Of a DNA stretch of 64,000 bases, positions 18,396-26,356 are shown one piece after another. The notes beneath the pieces are model-generated. The model had not been told where the DNA came from and ran no database searches. It saw only the letters and a program-made list of their open reading frames with translations. Each line of letters begins with the position of its first letter. Within the stretch, counting starts at the first letter, position 1. The stretch is taken from positions 1,674,001 to 1,738,000 of the forward strand of contig NZ_JACCCU010000001.1 in assembly GCF_013410875.1 (NCBI RefSeq). The letters run 5' to 3'. Both the position numbers and the translations under genes were made by a program. This stretch comes from Tunturiibacter empetritectus. GTDB lineage: Bacteria; Acidobacteriota; Terriglobia; Terriglobales; Acidobacteriaceae.

Positions 18396-19436
18396 ATGCG
18401 GATTGGGATGTTGACGGGGGGCGGAGATTGTCCTGGGCTGAATGCGGTGATTCGGGCGGCGGTGCGTAAGGGAATCCTGCACCATGGGGATGAGTTTGTT
18501 GGGTTTATGGAGGGGTGGCGCGGCGTGCTGGATGATGTGACGATGCCGCTTACGCTTGAGACGACGTCTGGAATTCTGCATCGGGGCGGTACGATTCTGC
18601 GGTCTTCACGGACGAATGTGAAGAAGATTCCGGGTGGGTTTGACAAGTGCGTTGAGGTGCTGGGGAAGCATAAGCTGGATGCTCTGATTGCGCTGGGCGG
18701 GGACGATACGCAGTCGATCAGTCTGGCTCTGAGTGAGAAGGGCGTGAAGTGCGTTGGCGTGCCGAAGACCATCGATAACGATTTGAATGGGACCGATGCC
18801 TGCTTTGGGTTCGATACGGCTGTGGGGATCGCTACGGAGGCGGTCGATCGGTTGCACTCGACTGCCGAGGCGCATAACCGCGTGATGGTGTGCGAGGTGA
18901 TGGGACGCGATGCCGGGTGGATCGCGATTACGGCGGGGATTGCGGGTGGCGCCGATGTGATTCTTGTGCCAGAGGTGCCGATCGATATTGATGAGGTGTG
19001 CCGGTTGGTGAAGTACCGGCGCGAGCATGGGAAGAAGTTTTCGATTGTGGTCGCGGCCGAAGGTGCGCAGTTTCCGGAGACGGGGCAGGCGACTCATGGG
19101 ACGGCTGTTGATTCGTTTGGACATGCGCGACTGAGCGGGATTGGGCAGGCGCTGGCGGAGGAGATTGAGAAGCGGACAGGGTATGAGACACGCAGCGTGA
19201 ACCTGGGGCATACACAGCGGGGCGGGACGCCTTCGGCTTATGACCGGATGCTGGCTACTCGGTACGGCGTGGCGGCGATCGACCTAGTGCATGCGGGCAA
19301 GTTTGGCCGGCTGGTGGTGCTGAAGGGCACTGCGATTACGGATATTCCCCTTGCGGACGCGATTGCGAAGACGAGAACGGTGGGGGAGGACTTACTGGCG
19401 GTAATGAAGGGGTTGCAGCCGTTAGCTTCCAGTTAA
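18396..19436 (+). CDS. pfkA: Phosphofructokinase, probably pyrophosphate-dependent
   Basis: It phosphorylates fructose 6-phosphate in glycolysis. The 346-residue protein has GMLTGGGDCPGLNAVIR at the N-terminus, LGGDDTQS at 100-107, VPKTIDNDLNGTD from 122, MGRDAGWIA and LGHTQRGGTPSAYDR. Numbering matches the E. coli enzyme exactly in this part. Position 104 is Asp (E. coli Gly) and position 124 is Lys (E. coli Gly). This pair is known to mark PPi-dependent enzymes, for example the Amycolatopsis methanolica group III enzyme, because Asp104 blocks the ATP site and Lys124 binds phosphate. The cofactor is therefore predicted to be PPi, not ATP. The ATG at 18396 has AAAGGAG at good spacing. A direct repeat TTATTTCGC (18348-18356, 18361-18369) lies in its leader. 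Confidence 0.93.
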   Translation: MRIGMLTGGGDCPGLNAVIRAAVRKGILHHGDEFVGFMEGWRGVLDDVTMPLTLETTSGILHRGGTILRSSRTNVKKIPGGFDKCVEVLGKHKLDALIALGGDDTQSISLALSEKGVKCVGVPKTIDNDLNGTDACFGFDTAVGIATEAVDRLHSTAEAHNRVMVCEVMGRDAGWIAITAGIAGGADVILVPEVPIDIDEVCRLVKYRREHGKKFSIVVAAEGAQFPETGQATHGTAVDSFGHARLSGIGQALAEEIEKRTGYETRSVNLGHTQRGGTPSAYDRMLATRYGVAAIDLVHAGKFGRLVVLKGTAITDIPLADAIAKTRTVGEDLLAVMKGLQPLASS

Positions 19437-19552
19437 CAAAGGAGATTTTTGTTGTGCCGGTAGACAAAAGGGGGTACAAAGAGGGTGCTGGGTGCTTCCG
19501 CGTCCGGCATTCATTTTGCAGCGCTGCTTTTTGGGTCGAACGGAGACTTGTG

Positions 19553-19807
19553 ATGGCTGTGTCGGTACAGACAACGGTGCGTGAGGTGATGGATATCCGG
19601 CAGGCGTCGGAGTATCTGGGGATCAGCGGGGATACGTTGTACCGGTACGCGTCGGAGGGGTTTATTCCTGCGTTCAAGCTGGGGAATCGGTGGCGGTTCA
19701 AGAAGACGCTGCTGGATGCGTGGATGGATGAGAAGTCGGGCGTGAAGCCGCCTACGCCGATTGCCGTGATGCCAAAACAAAAGAAACCGGTTGCGAGGGC
19801 GCGGTAG
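19553..19807 (+). CDS. Small excisionase-type helix-turn-helix protein
   Basis: An 84-residue DNA-binding protein. REVMDIRQASEYLGISGDTLYRYASEGFIPAFKLGNRWRFKKTLLDAWM is a MerR/excisionase-like winged helix (HTH_17 type), followed by a short basic tail (KQKKPVARAR). Such domains occur in phage excisionases and also in many stand-alone chromosomal regulators. No integrase or attachment site is visible here, so the second role is more likely. The ATG at 19553 is preceded by GGAG seven bases upstream. An in-frame start at 19454 would add 33 residues of unlike composition. It follows pfkA by 116 bases on the same strand. Its target is unknown. Confidence 0.8.
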   Translation: MAVSVQTTVREVMDIRQASEYLGISGDTLYRYASEGFIPAFKLGNRWRFKKTLLDAWMDEKSGVKPPTPIAVMPKQKKPVARAR

Positions 19808-19812
19808 ACGGA

Positions 19813-20019
19813 TTGATCAGACTTCTGGCGTTTCACATTGACGGGTATGTCGTCCTGTTTGGGGCTGTCGCGGTGGCAGCGTTCTGGTTTGCGATTCAGC
19901 TTTGCTGGTCGGCTGCAGGCAAACCCTGGTATGGCGTGGTGGGACGACTGGCGGGGGCTGTGGCGCTGCTTGCGCTGGGAGTGGTGATGATCTTTTTTAC
20001 CGCCTTCGGGTCGGACTGA
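19813..20019 (+). CDS. Small two-helix membrane protein
   Basis: A 68-residue frame beginning at TTG, five bases after the stop of the helix-turn-helix gene. The product has two hydrophobic segments, about residues 10-32 (YVVLFGAVAVAAFWFAIQL) and 44-64 (RLAGAVALLALGVVMIFFTAF), separated by a short loop with GKPWYGVVG. This is the layout of a small inner-membrane protein. I do not recognise a family. The close spacing suggests co-transcription with the upstream gene. The TTG start has only a weak GAGGG upstream, so the exact start is uncertain. Confidence 0.55.
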   Translation: MIRLLAFHIDGYVVLFGAVAVAAFWFAIQLCWSAAGKPWYGVVGRLAGAVALLALGVVMIFFTAFGSD

Positions 20020-20072
20020 AGGTTTTCTCGATGGTTTGGAGATGCGCGCAACTGGGTGTCTGGCGTTACGGT

Positions 20073-20948
20073 TCAGGCTGGCTGAAGGGTGATGACTGTG
20101 ATCTCCGGGGGGCAGTTGAGGCGGAAGGGCAGGCCAACGGTGCCGATGCCGCGATTCACGTATAGCTGCATTCGATTGAACTGGTAGTGACCTTCTGGAT
20201 ATTTTTCGCCTAGTGGAGGCAGGATGAGCGGGCCAAGGAAGGGCAGACGGACCTGGCCGCCGTGGGCGTGGCCGGAGAGCATGAGGTCGACGAGGGGGCC
20301 CCTGGGATGGGCGACGACGTCGTCGGCGTAGTCGGGCTCGTGGGCCATGAGGATGACTGGACCGTCGGGCCTAGTGGGGATGGCGAGGTCGAGGTTGGGA
20401 GCGCTGGTGCCGGGGTCGTCGACGCCGCAGAGCCAGAGACGGGAGCCGCTGCGTTCGATGGGAAGATAACGGTTGACCAGGACGGGTGTGCCGCGGCTGG
20501 AGAGAGCCTGAATGACCATGGGGGCGTTGACGGCTACGTCGTGATTGCCGAGGATGCCGTAGCGCAGAGGGGCGGTGAGGGTAGCGATGATCTCCGCACA
20601 ACGGTGAGCAGCGTGTTTGCCGGCGATGAACGTGACAGAGCCGTGGGTGATGAAGTCGCCGGTGAGGAGGACGAGGTCCGGGGCGAGCGTGTTGACTTTG
20701 TGGATGACGCGTTCGAAGAAGAAGGGTTCAGTGTACTCGTCTAGGTGTATGTCGCTGAGTTGAACGATGCGATAGCCGTGGAAGGCGGTTGGGAGATTCG
20801 CGATGGCGATGGGGCGTTGGACGACGTCGACTTCGTGGCGAGCGATCTCTCCGGAGTAGAGAGCCAGAGCTGCTGCTGCGGTCCCTGAGCCTATGAGGAA
20901 TTTGCGTCGGGTAAAGCGCGACGGCTGATCGGGTTGAGAGCCGGGCAT
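20073..20948 (-). CDS. Tat-exported metallophosphoesterase (YkuE/YaeI-like)
   Basis: A 291-residue phosphoesterase. The N-terminus carries a twin-arginine signal (SRFTRRKFLIGSGTAAAALAL), so the protein should be exported folded, with metals bound. The calcineurin-like metal motifs are present in order: LSDIHLDEY, LLTGDFI, ILGNHDVAV, LMAHEPD and LSGHAHGGQVRLP. The closest known groups are YkuE of Bacillus and YaeI of E. coli, Tat-dependent or membrane-associated phosphodiesterases linked to lipid phosphates. The ATG start opens the signal directly. It is a lone minus-strand gene that converges with the small membrane protein gene. Confidence 0.9.
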   Translation of the reverse strand: MPGSQPDQPSRFTRRKFLIGSGTAAAALALYSGEIARHEVDVVQRPIAIANLPTAFHGYRIVQLSDIHLDEYTEPFFFERVIHKVNTLAPDLVLLTGDFITHGSVTFIAGKHAAHRCAEIIATLTAPLRYGILGNHDVAVNAPMVIQALSSRGTPVLVNRYLPIERSGSRLWLCGVDDPGTSAPNLDLAIPTRPDGPVILMAHEPDYADDVVAHPRGPLVDLMLSGHAHGGQVRLPFLGPLILPPLGEKYPEGHYQFNRMQLYVNRGIGTVGLPFRLNCPPEITVITLQPA

Positions 20949-21024
20949 ACTTCCATAATACCGGTTGCAACGCTATGGGCGAAAGACAGGTTAGGGACGA
21001 TGGGGTTGGGTAGAATCAGAGGTG

Positions 21025-22110
21025 ATGAATTTTAGCTTGAGGAAGAAAAGAGCTACTGCGGCCGCGAAGGCAGCTGGCGTTGATGGGATGTTGATCGCGC
21101 ATCTGCCGGATGTTCGCTATTTGTGCGGGTTTACGGGCTCGAATGCGGTGCTTGCGTTCGCGGGGGGACGCGCGACTCTGTTTACTGACGGACGGTATAC
21201 GGTGCAAGCGCGCGTGGAGGCGGCCAGGACCAGGGTGATGATTGCGAAGAAGCCTGCGGTGGTGGCGGCTTGTGAGTGGCTTGAGACTGCCGGGGTAAGG
21301 CGCTGCGGATTTGACGCGGCGCATACGACGGTGGCGGGCCTGGAGATGATGCGGAAGGCTCTCTCGGCTAAGGTGCGGCGAGGAATGTTTGTGGCGGTGG
21401 GGCCGTTAGTGGCGCGGATGCGCGAGGTGAAAGACGTCGACGAGGTGAAGTTGATACGTGCCGCTGCGCTGGTGGGGTGCGATCTGTTTGAGGGCATGCT
21501 GACGTATCTGGAGGCGGGGCTGACCGAGACGGAGGTAGCGGCGACGTTGGAGTACGCGGCGAGGCTGGCGGGGGCGGAGGGGATGTCGTTCGACACGATC
21601 GTTGCGAGCGGGGAGCGATCGGCGCTGCCGCATGGGCGTGCAACAGGGGCTAAGCTGCCAAAGCAGGGGTTCGTGACCCTGGACTTCGGTGTTATTCTCG
21701 ACGGATATTGCAGCGACATGACTCGTACCGTACACATAGGCAAGGCGTTGCCTAGTGAGCGGGACGTGTATGATTCTGTGCTGGAAGCTCAGGAGGCCGC
21801 GGTCGCCGCTGTTGCGCCGGGGGTGACTGCCGGAGAGGTGGACGAGGCGGCCAGGAGCGTTTTGCGGAGGGTGAAGCTGGATAAGTACTTCAGCCACTCT
21901 ACCGGGCACGGTGTTGGGTTGGAGATTCATGAAGGACCACGGCTTGCGGCGAAGCAGACGCAGGTGTTAGAGCAGGGAATGGTGATTACAATCGAACCTG
22001 GTGTGTATATGCCCGGAAGGTTTGGGTTGCGCATCGAAGATATGGTTTTAGTGACGGCTAATGGCGGCGAGGTTTTGACGCCCAGTGTGAAGGCCTGGAT
22101 AGAGCTCTAA
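21025..22110 (+). CDS. Xaa-Pro aminopeptidase (peptidase M24)
   Basis: A 361-residue metalloprotease that removes the first residue of peptides with proline at position two. The creatinase-type N-terminal domain includes HLPDVRYLCGFTGSNAVL. The pita-bread catalytic domain has its metal ligands in LDFGVILDGYCSDMTRTVH (two Asp), HSTGHGVGLEIHEGP (His), VITIEPGVYMP (Glu) and LRIEDMVLVT (Glu). It is like the short YqhT/PepQ-type enzymes. The ATG at 21025 follows an in-frame GTG at 21022; the ribosome site (AGAGG) is close and weak. It precedes accB by 36 bases; a peptidase next to accBC is a familiar order in many bacteria. Confidence 0.9.
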   Translation: MNFSLRKKRATAAAKAAGVDGMLIAHLPDVRYLCGFTGSNAVLAFAGGRATLFTDGRYTVQARVEAARTRVMIAKKPAVVAACEWLETAGVRRCGFDAAHTTVAGLEMMRKALSAKVRRGMFVAVGPLVARMREVKDVDEVKLIRAAALVGCDLFEGMLTYLEAGLTETEVAATLEYAARLAGAEGMSFDTIVASGERSALPHGRATGAKLPKQGFVTLDFGVILDGYCSDMTRTVHIGKALPSERDVYDSVLEAQEAAVAAVAPGVTAGEVDEAARSVLRRVKLDKYFSHSTGHGVGLEIHEGPRLAAKQTQVLEQGMVITIEPGVYMPGRFGLRIEDMVLVTANGGEVLTPSVKAWIEL

Positions 22111-22146
22111 AAAAGACATGGTGCCGGAAGAGGCACGGGAAGAGAC

Positions 22147-22647
22147 ATGATGGACGGAAATAAGTTGAATGAGCTGCGCGAACTGGTCGAGTTTTTGAAG
22201 GCGAACGAGATCGCCGAGTTCGATATGGAACAGGACGACCTGAAGGTGCGGATTAAGTTCGCGGGTGAGCCTGCTGTCGCTGCTCCTGCTGGCGGATTTG
22301 ATATGGCGCATTTGAGTCGATTGATGGCATCGGCGCCTGCTGCAGCGGTTCCGGCTGTCGCTGCCGCGGCGAGCGCTCCTGTTCCGGCTGCTGAGGTTGA
22401 GGAGAAGCTGCATGAGGTGAAGTCGCCGATTGTGGGGACGTTCTATGAGTCGCCGTCGCCAGGCGCGCCTGCGTTTGTGAAGGTGGGCGATCAGGTGGAG
22501 GTGGGGCAGGTGCTCTGCATCGTCGAGGCCATGAAGCTGATGAATGAGATTGAGTCCGATGTGGCCGGCGAAGTTGTGAAACGAATCGCAGCGAGCGGTC
22601 AGCCGGTGGAGTATGGACAGCCACTGTTTGCTATCAAGGCGCGGTAA
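22147..22647 (+). CDS. accB: Biotin carboxyl carrier protein of acetyl-CoA carboxylase
   Basis: The 166-residue carrier moves CO2 on a biotin arm between the two halves of acetyl-CoA carboxylase. The N-terminal helix (LNELRELVEFLKANEIAEFDME) is conserved in AccB. An Ala/Pro-rich linker follows (about residues 55-85). The C-terminal biotinyl domain carries EAMKLMNEI, in which the lysine is biotinylated. Its length is typical. Two ATG codons lie in tandem (22147, 22150), preceded by GGAAGAG. It is followed by accC. The carboxyltransferase genes accA and accD are not in the window. Confidence 0.95.
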   Translation: MMDGNKLNELRELVEFLKANEIAEFDMEQDDLKVRIKFAGEPAVAAPAGGFDMAHLSRLMASAPAAAVPAVAAAASAPVPAAEVEEKLHEVKSPIVGTFYESPSPGAPAFVKVGDQVEVGQVLCIVEAMKLMNEIESDVAGEVVKRIAASGQPVEYGQPLFAIKAR

Positions 22648-22657
22648 AGACGGTAGC

Positions 22658-22709
22658 GATTCGTCAGTGAAAGATTCGTCAGCAAAGATCAGTCCGCAAA
22701 GATCAATGG
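22658..22709. repeat. Short imperfect tandem repeat before accC
   Basis: Units beginning GATTCGTCAG at 22658 and 22673, then GATCAGTCCG at 22687 and GATCAATGG at 22701, recur every 14-15 bases, joined by TGAAA or CAAA. The repeat fills most of the accB-accC gap. It may be a slippage product. No role is known. Confidence 0.55.
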
Positions 22710-22724
22710 AAGGCACCTGTATTT

Positions 22725-24080
22725 ATGTTTCGTAAGGTATTGATTGCCAATCGTGGGGAGATTGCACTGCGCGTGATCAGCGCCTGTAAGGAGATGGGTA
22801 TCCGCACGGTTGCGGTGTACAGCGAGGCTGATCGGAATTCGCTGCATGTGCGGTTTGCCGATGAGGCGATCTGTATCGGACCTCCGCGTTCGGCGGATAG
22901 CTATCTGAATGTACCTGCCGTAATCTCGGCGGCTGAGATTGCGGATGTAGACGCGATTCATCCTGGGTATGGGCTGCTGAGCGAGAATGCGAACTTCGCC
23001 GAGGTGTGCCGCGCGTCGAACATCAAGTTCATCGGGCCTCCGCCCGAGGTAACACGGATGATGGGCGAGAAGTCCACGGCGCGGCAGACGATGAAGAAGG
23101 CAAAGGTGCCGATTCTGCCGGGGTCCGATGGGATTATCGCGGACGAGAATGAGGCGCTGGAGTGGGCCAAGGATGTTGGGTACCCGGTGATTCTGAAGGC
23201 GGTCGCGGGTGGTGGCGGTCGTGGGATGCGCATCTGTCGTAACAAAGAAGAGTTGCCGGGGATGTACCAGCAGGCTTCGACCGAGGCGGCGAATGCATTC
23301 GGGAATGGCGATATGTACATGGAGAAGTTCATCGAGCGGCCCCGGCACATTGAGTTCCAGGTGCTGGCCGATGAGCATGGCAATGTGATGAGCCTGGGGG
23401 AGCGTGAGTGCTCGATCCAGCGACGGCACCAGAAGTTGATTGAAGAGGCTCCCAGTCTGATGATCACTCCCAAGCTTCGTGAAGAACTGGGTAAGACGAT
23501 CAAGCGGGCGCTGGAGAATATTGGCTATTGGAATGCCGGGACGATTGAGTTTTTGATGGATGAGGATGGCAAGATCTACTTCATCGAGATGAATACTAGG
23601 ATCCAGGTGGAGCATTGTGTAACCGAGATGGTTACAGGAATTGATCTAGTGAAGGCGCAGCTGCGGATTGCTGCGGGCGAGAAGCTGACCTCGATTATTA
23701 CGCGTCCGGCGGAGATTCGCGGGCATGCGATCGAGTGCCGTATTAATGCGGAGCATCCAGAGAAGTTCACGCCAAGCGCCGGAAAAATTACGGCCTTCAA
23801 TCTGCCGGGAGGTAATGGGGTGCGGGTGGATACTGCCCAATACGCTGAGGGGTTTGTGCCGCCTTACTACGACTCTTTGATTGCGAAGCTGATCTGTCAT
23901 GGAGCGGATCGCGAAGAGGCGATGAACAAGATGCAGCGGGCGCTGAGCCAGTTTGTGGTGCAGGGAATTCATACGACGATTCCGCTGCACGAGAAGATCT
24001 TTGCGGATAAAGAGTTTCGTTCGGGGCAGTTCGATACGAAGTTTATGGAGCGGTTCTTCGAGCGGCAGAAGGAAAGCTAG
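22725..24080 (+). CDS. accC: Biotin carboxylase subunit of acetyl-CoA carboxylase
   Basis: It carboxylates biotin on AccB with ATP and bicarbonate, the first step of fatty-acid synthesis. The 451-residue product has [16 protein letters not shown] at the start, [17 protein letters not shown], the ATP-grasp glycine-rich loop [46 protein letters not shown] and [17 protein letters not shown]. All are diagnostic, and the length is standard. The ATG at 22725 opens the conserved N-terminus. It lies 77 bases after accB, and the next gene (thiE) starts directly after its stop. Confidence 0.97.
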   Translation: MFRKVLIANRGEIALRVISACKEMGIRTVAVYSEADRNSLHVRFADEAICIGPPRSADSYLNVPAVISAAEIADVDAIHPGYGLLSENANFAEVCRASNIKFIGPPPEVTRMMGEKSTARQTMKKAKVPILPGSDGIIADENEALEWAKDVGYPVILKAVAGGGGRGMRICRNKEELPGMYQQASTEAANAFGNGDMYMEKFIERPRHIEFQVLADEHGNVMSLGERECSIQRRHQKLIEEAPSLMITPKLREELGKTIKRALENIGYWNAGTIEFLMDEDGKIYFIEMNTRIQVEHCVTEMVTGIDLVKAQLRIAAGEKLTSIITRPAEIRGHAIECRINAEHPEKFTPSAGKITAFNLPGGNGVRVDTAQYAEGFVPPYYDSLIAKLICHGADREEAMNKMQRALSQFVVQGIHTTIPLHEKIFADKEFRSGQFDTKFMERFFERQKES

Positions 24081-24713
24081 GTGGGAATCCTGCTACCGCG
24101 TTTGTATCCGATTGTGGACGATGGTTTTCTGGCGAGTCGCGGAATGGCAGTTGAGCGATTTGCGAAGGAACTAAAAGCGGCTGGGGTCGGACTGCTTCAG
24201 TATCGCAACAAGGCGGGCGGTCCTCAGGCGATTTTGCGGGTTGCCGCCCTGATTCGCGATGCGATGGGCGACAGCGGGTGCCGGTTGATTCTGAATGATC
24301 GAGCGGACCTTGCGGTGATTGCCGGGTGGGATGGAGTTCATGTGGGGCAGGAGGATCTGTCGCCAGATGATGCGCGCCGGGTAGTGGGGGCGGAGAGCTG
24401 GGTTGGGGTTTCTACGCATACGGAGGAGCAGGTTCGACTGGCGGAGTTGAGTTGTGCGGATTATGTTGCGGTGGGGCCGGTGTTTGCTACGGGGACGAAG
24501 CTGGACGCGGAGCCGGTGATTGGGTTGGCGGGTGTGAGACGGGCGCGGACGTTGACGACGAAGCCGATTGTGGGGATTGGCGGAGTTACGCGGGCGAATG
24601 CGCGAAGCGTGATCGATGCTGGGGCGGATTCGGTTGCGGTGATCAGCGCCTTGATTGCTGAGGGGGAGTCGGTGGAGAAAGTGGCGAGAGACTTTCTCGA
24701 TGTTTTACGGTAG
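24081..24713 (+). CDS. thiE: Thiamine-phosphate synthase
   Basis: It couples the pyrimidine and thiazole halves of thiamine phosphate. The 210-residue TIM barrel has LYPIVDDG, LLQYRNKAGGPQ, LILNDRADLAVIAGWDGVHVGQEDLS (the LINDR and GVHLGQ motifs), GVSTHTEEQV, YVAVGPVFATGTK and VGIGGVTRANARSVIDAGADSVAVIS. All are typical ThiE sites for pyrimidine, pyrophosphate and Mg binding. The start is a GTG directly after the accC stop (TAG-GTG), so the two are likely coupled in translation. No other thi gene and no thiamine riboswitch are visible nearby. Confidence 0.93.
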   Translation: MGILLPRLYPIVDDGFLASRGMAVERFAKELKAAGVGLLQYRNKAGGPQAILRVAALIRDAMGDSGCRLILNDRADLAVIAGWDGVHVGQEDLSPDDARRVVGAESWVGVSTHTEEQVRLAELSCADYVAVGPVFATGTKLDAEPVIGLAGVRRARTLTTKPIVGIGGVTRANARSVIDAGADSVAVISALIAEGESVEKVARDFLDVLR

Positions 24714-24724
24714 AACAGACGAAC

Positions 24725-26332
24725 GTGAATCTTGTGAAAAAAATAACAGCCGACCTCTCCCCTTCGCTGCGGGATGACAAACAAAGATGCGTTGCGGAAG
24801 ATGGCGAGCCGGTGTCTTCTGCTCCTCAGTTTGTGCAGGGGATGGGGTTGTTTTCTGCGACCGCGATTGTAATGGGTTCGATGATTGGATCGGGCATCTT
24901 CATTGTGTCGGCGGATATGTCCCGTGGATTGGGGTCGCCGGCGTTGCTGATTGCGGCGTGGCTGGTGACTGCGCTGATGACGATTATTGGTGCGCTGAGT
25001 TATGGAGAGCTGGCGGCGATGATGCCTAAGGCGGGTGGGCAGTATGTTTATCTGCGCGAGGCGTTGGGGCCGTTGTGGGGTTTTCTTTATGGGTGGACGC
25101 TGTTCCTGGTGATCCAGACGGGAACGATTGCTGCGGTGGGAGTGGCGTTCGGGAAGTTTCTTGGGGTCTTCTTTCCGAGAGTGAGCGCGCAGAACTGGAT
25201 CTGGCATATCGGGCATGTTCCGCCGTGGCATGTGGGGCCGATGGTGCTGGGCAACATGGATATTGGGTTGAATACGGCGAACCTGTCGGCGATTGTGGTG
25301 ATTACGCTGCTGACGCTGCTGAACACGTTTGGGGTGAAGATGGGCGCGGCTGTGCAGAATGTCTTCACTTCTGCGAAGGTGCTGGCTCTGATGGCGGTGG
25401 TGTTGGTTGGGGTGGTCGCGAAGAACTCGGCTGCGGTGGCCGCGAACTTCGGTACGGGATGGCAGAACTTCTGGGCGAGAGCTGGATGGCATACGACCCA
25501 TGCGGTGCAGGTCGGTGTAGGTGGGCCAACGGCTTATGTTGGAGTGCTGACCATTGTTGCGGTGGTGCAGGTGGGGTCGCTGTTTAGCTCGGATGCGTGG
25601 AACAACGTTACATTCACGGCTGGGGAGATTAGGAATCCGAAGAGGAATCTCCCACTATCGCTGGCCATTGGTACGGGCGTGGTGTTGCTGCTGTACGTGC
25701 TGTGCAACTTCGTTTATCTGAGTGTGCTGCCGTTGGCGGGGGATCCGGCCGCGACGACGATTGTGGGCCGAGGGATTCAGTTTGCGTCAGAGGACAGGGT
25801 TGCGACGGCGGTGATGGAGCAGGCTTTTGCGGGCTACGGCGCGAAGCTGATGGCTGGTGCGATTTTGATCTCGACGTTTGGATGTGTGAACGGAATGCTG
25901 TTGGCGGGTGCGCGAGTGTACTACGCGATGAGCAGGGATGGGCTGTTTTTTAAAGCGGTGGGCAGGCTGAGTGAGCGGTCGAAGACTCCGGTGAACTCGC
26001 TTTGGGTGCAGTGGGCCTGGACGTGTCTGTTGTGTCTGTCTGGGAGTTACGGGCAGCTGCTGGATTATGTGATCTTCGCCGTGCTCGTCTTTTATATTCT
26101 GACGATTGCGGGGCTGTTTGTGCTTCGACGGACTCGGCCGACGGCGGCGCGGCCTTATAAGGCGTTTGGATACCCGGTGTTGCCGGCACTTTATATCGTG
26201 ATGGCTGTGTGGATTTGTGCAGTACTATTGCGTTACAAACCTCAATACACGTGGCCGGGCCTGATAATTGTTCTGCTGGGCATACCGGTGTATCTGGTGT
26301 GGAAGCGACAAGCTGTTGCGGAAGCTGTTTAG
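24725..26332 (+). CDS. APC-family amino acid permease (LAT-like)
   Basis: A 535-residue inner-membrane transporter with about twelve hydrophobic segments after a 35-residue hydrophilic N-terminus. The first helix has SATAIVMGSMIGSGIFIVSADMSRGLGSP, the substrate and sodium/proton-coupling unwound region (G-S-G-I-F) of the APC superfamily; ELAAMMPKAGGQYVYLREALGP and FSSDAWNNVTFTAGEIRNPKRNLP are typical of the L-type/APC amino acid transporters. The substrate cannot be fixed from the sequence. The start is a GTG at 24725, just after thiE, with no strong ribosome site. The next gene is a second permease of a different subfamily. Confidence 0.9.
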   Translation: MNLVKKITADLSPSLRDDKQRCVAEDGEPVSSAPQFVQGMGLFSATAIVMGSMIGSGIFIVSADMSRGLGSPALLIAAWLVTALMTIIGALSYGELAAMMPKAGGQYVYLREALGPLWGFLYGWTLFLVIQTGTIAAVGVAFGKFLGVFFPRVSAQNWIWHIGHVPPWHVGPMVLGNMDIGLNTANLSAIVVITLLTLLNTFGVKMGAAVQNVFTSAKVLALMAVVLVGVVAKNSAAVAANFGTGWQNFWARAGWHTTHAVQVGVGGPTAYVGVLTIVAVVQVGSLFSSDAWNNVTFTAGEIRNPKRNLPLSLAIGTGVVLLLYVLCNFVYLSVLPLAGDPAATTIVGRGIQFASEDRVATAVMEQAFAGYGAKLMAGAILISTFGCVNGMLLAGARVYYAMSRDGLFFKAVGRLSERSKTPVNSLWVQWAWTCLLCLSGSYGQLLDYVIFAVLVFYILTIAGLFVLRRTRPTAARPYKAFGYPVLPALYIVMAVWICAVLLRYKPQYTWPGLIIVLLGIPVYLVWKRQAVAEAV

Positions 26333-26356
26333 GGAAGTTGGGAGATTAGAACGCGC

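Noticed and set aside
19454..19552. Upstream start for the HTH gene adding 33 residues
   Set aside because: The added residues are unlike the family; the ATG at 19553 has a ribosome site.
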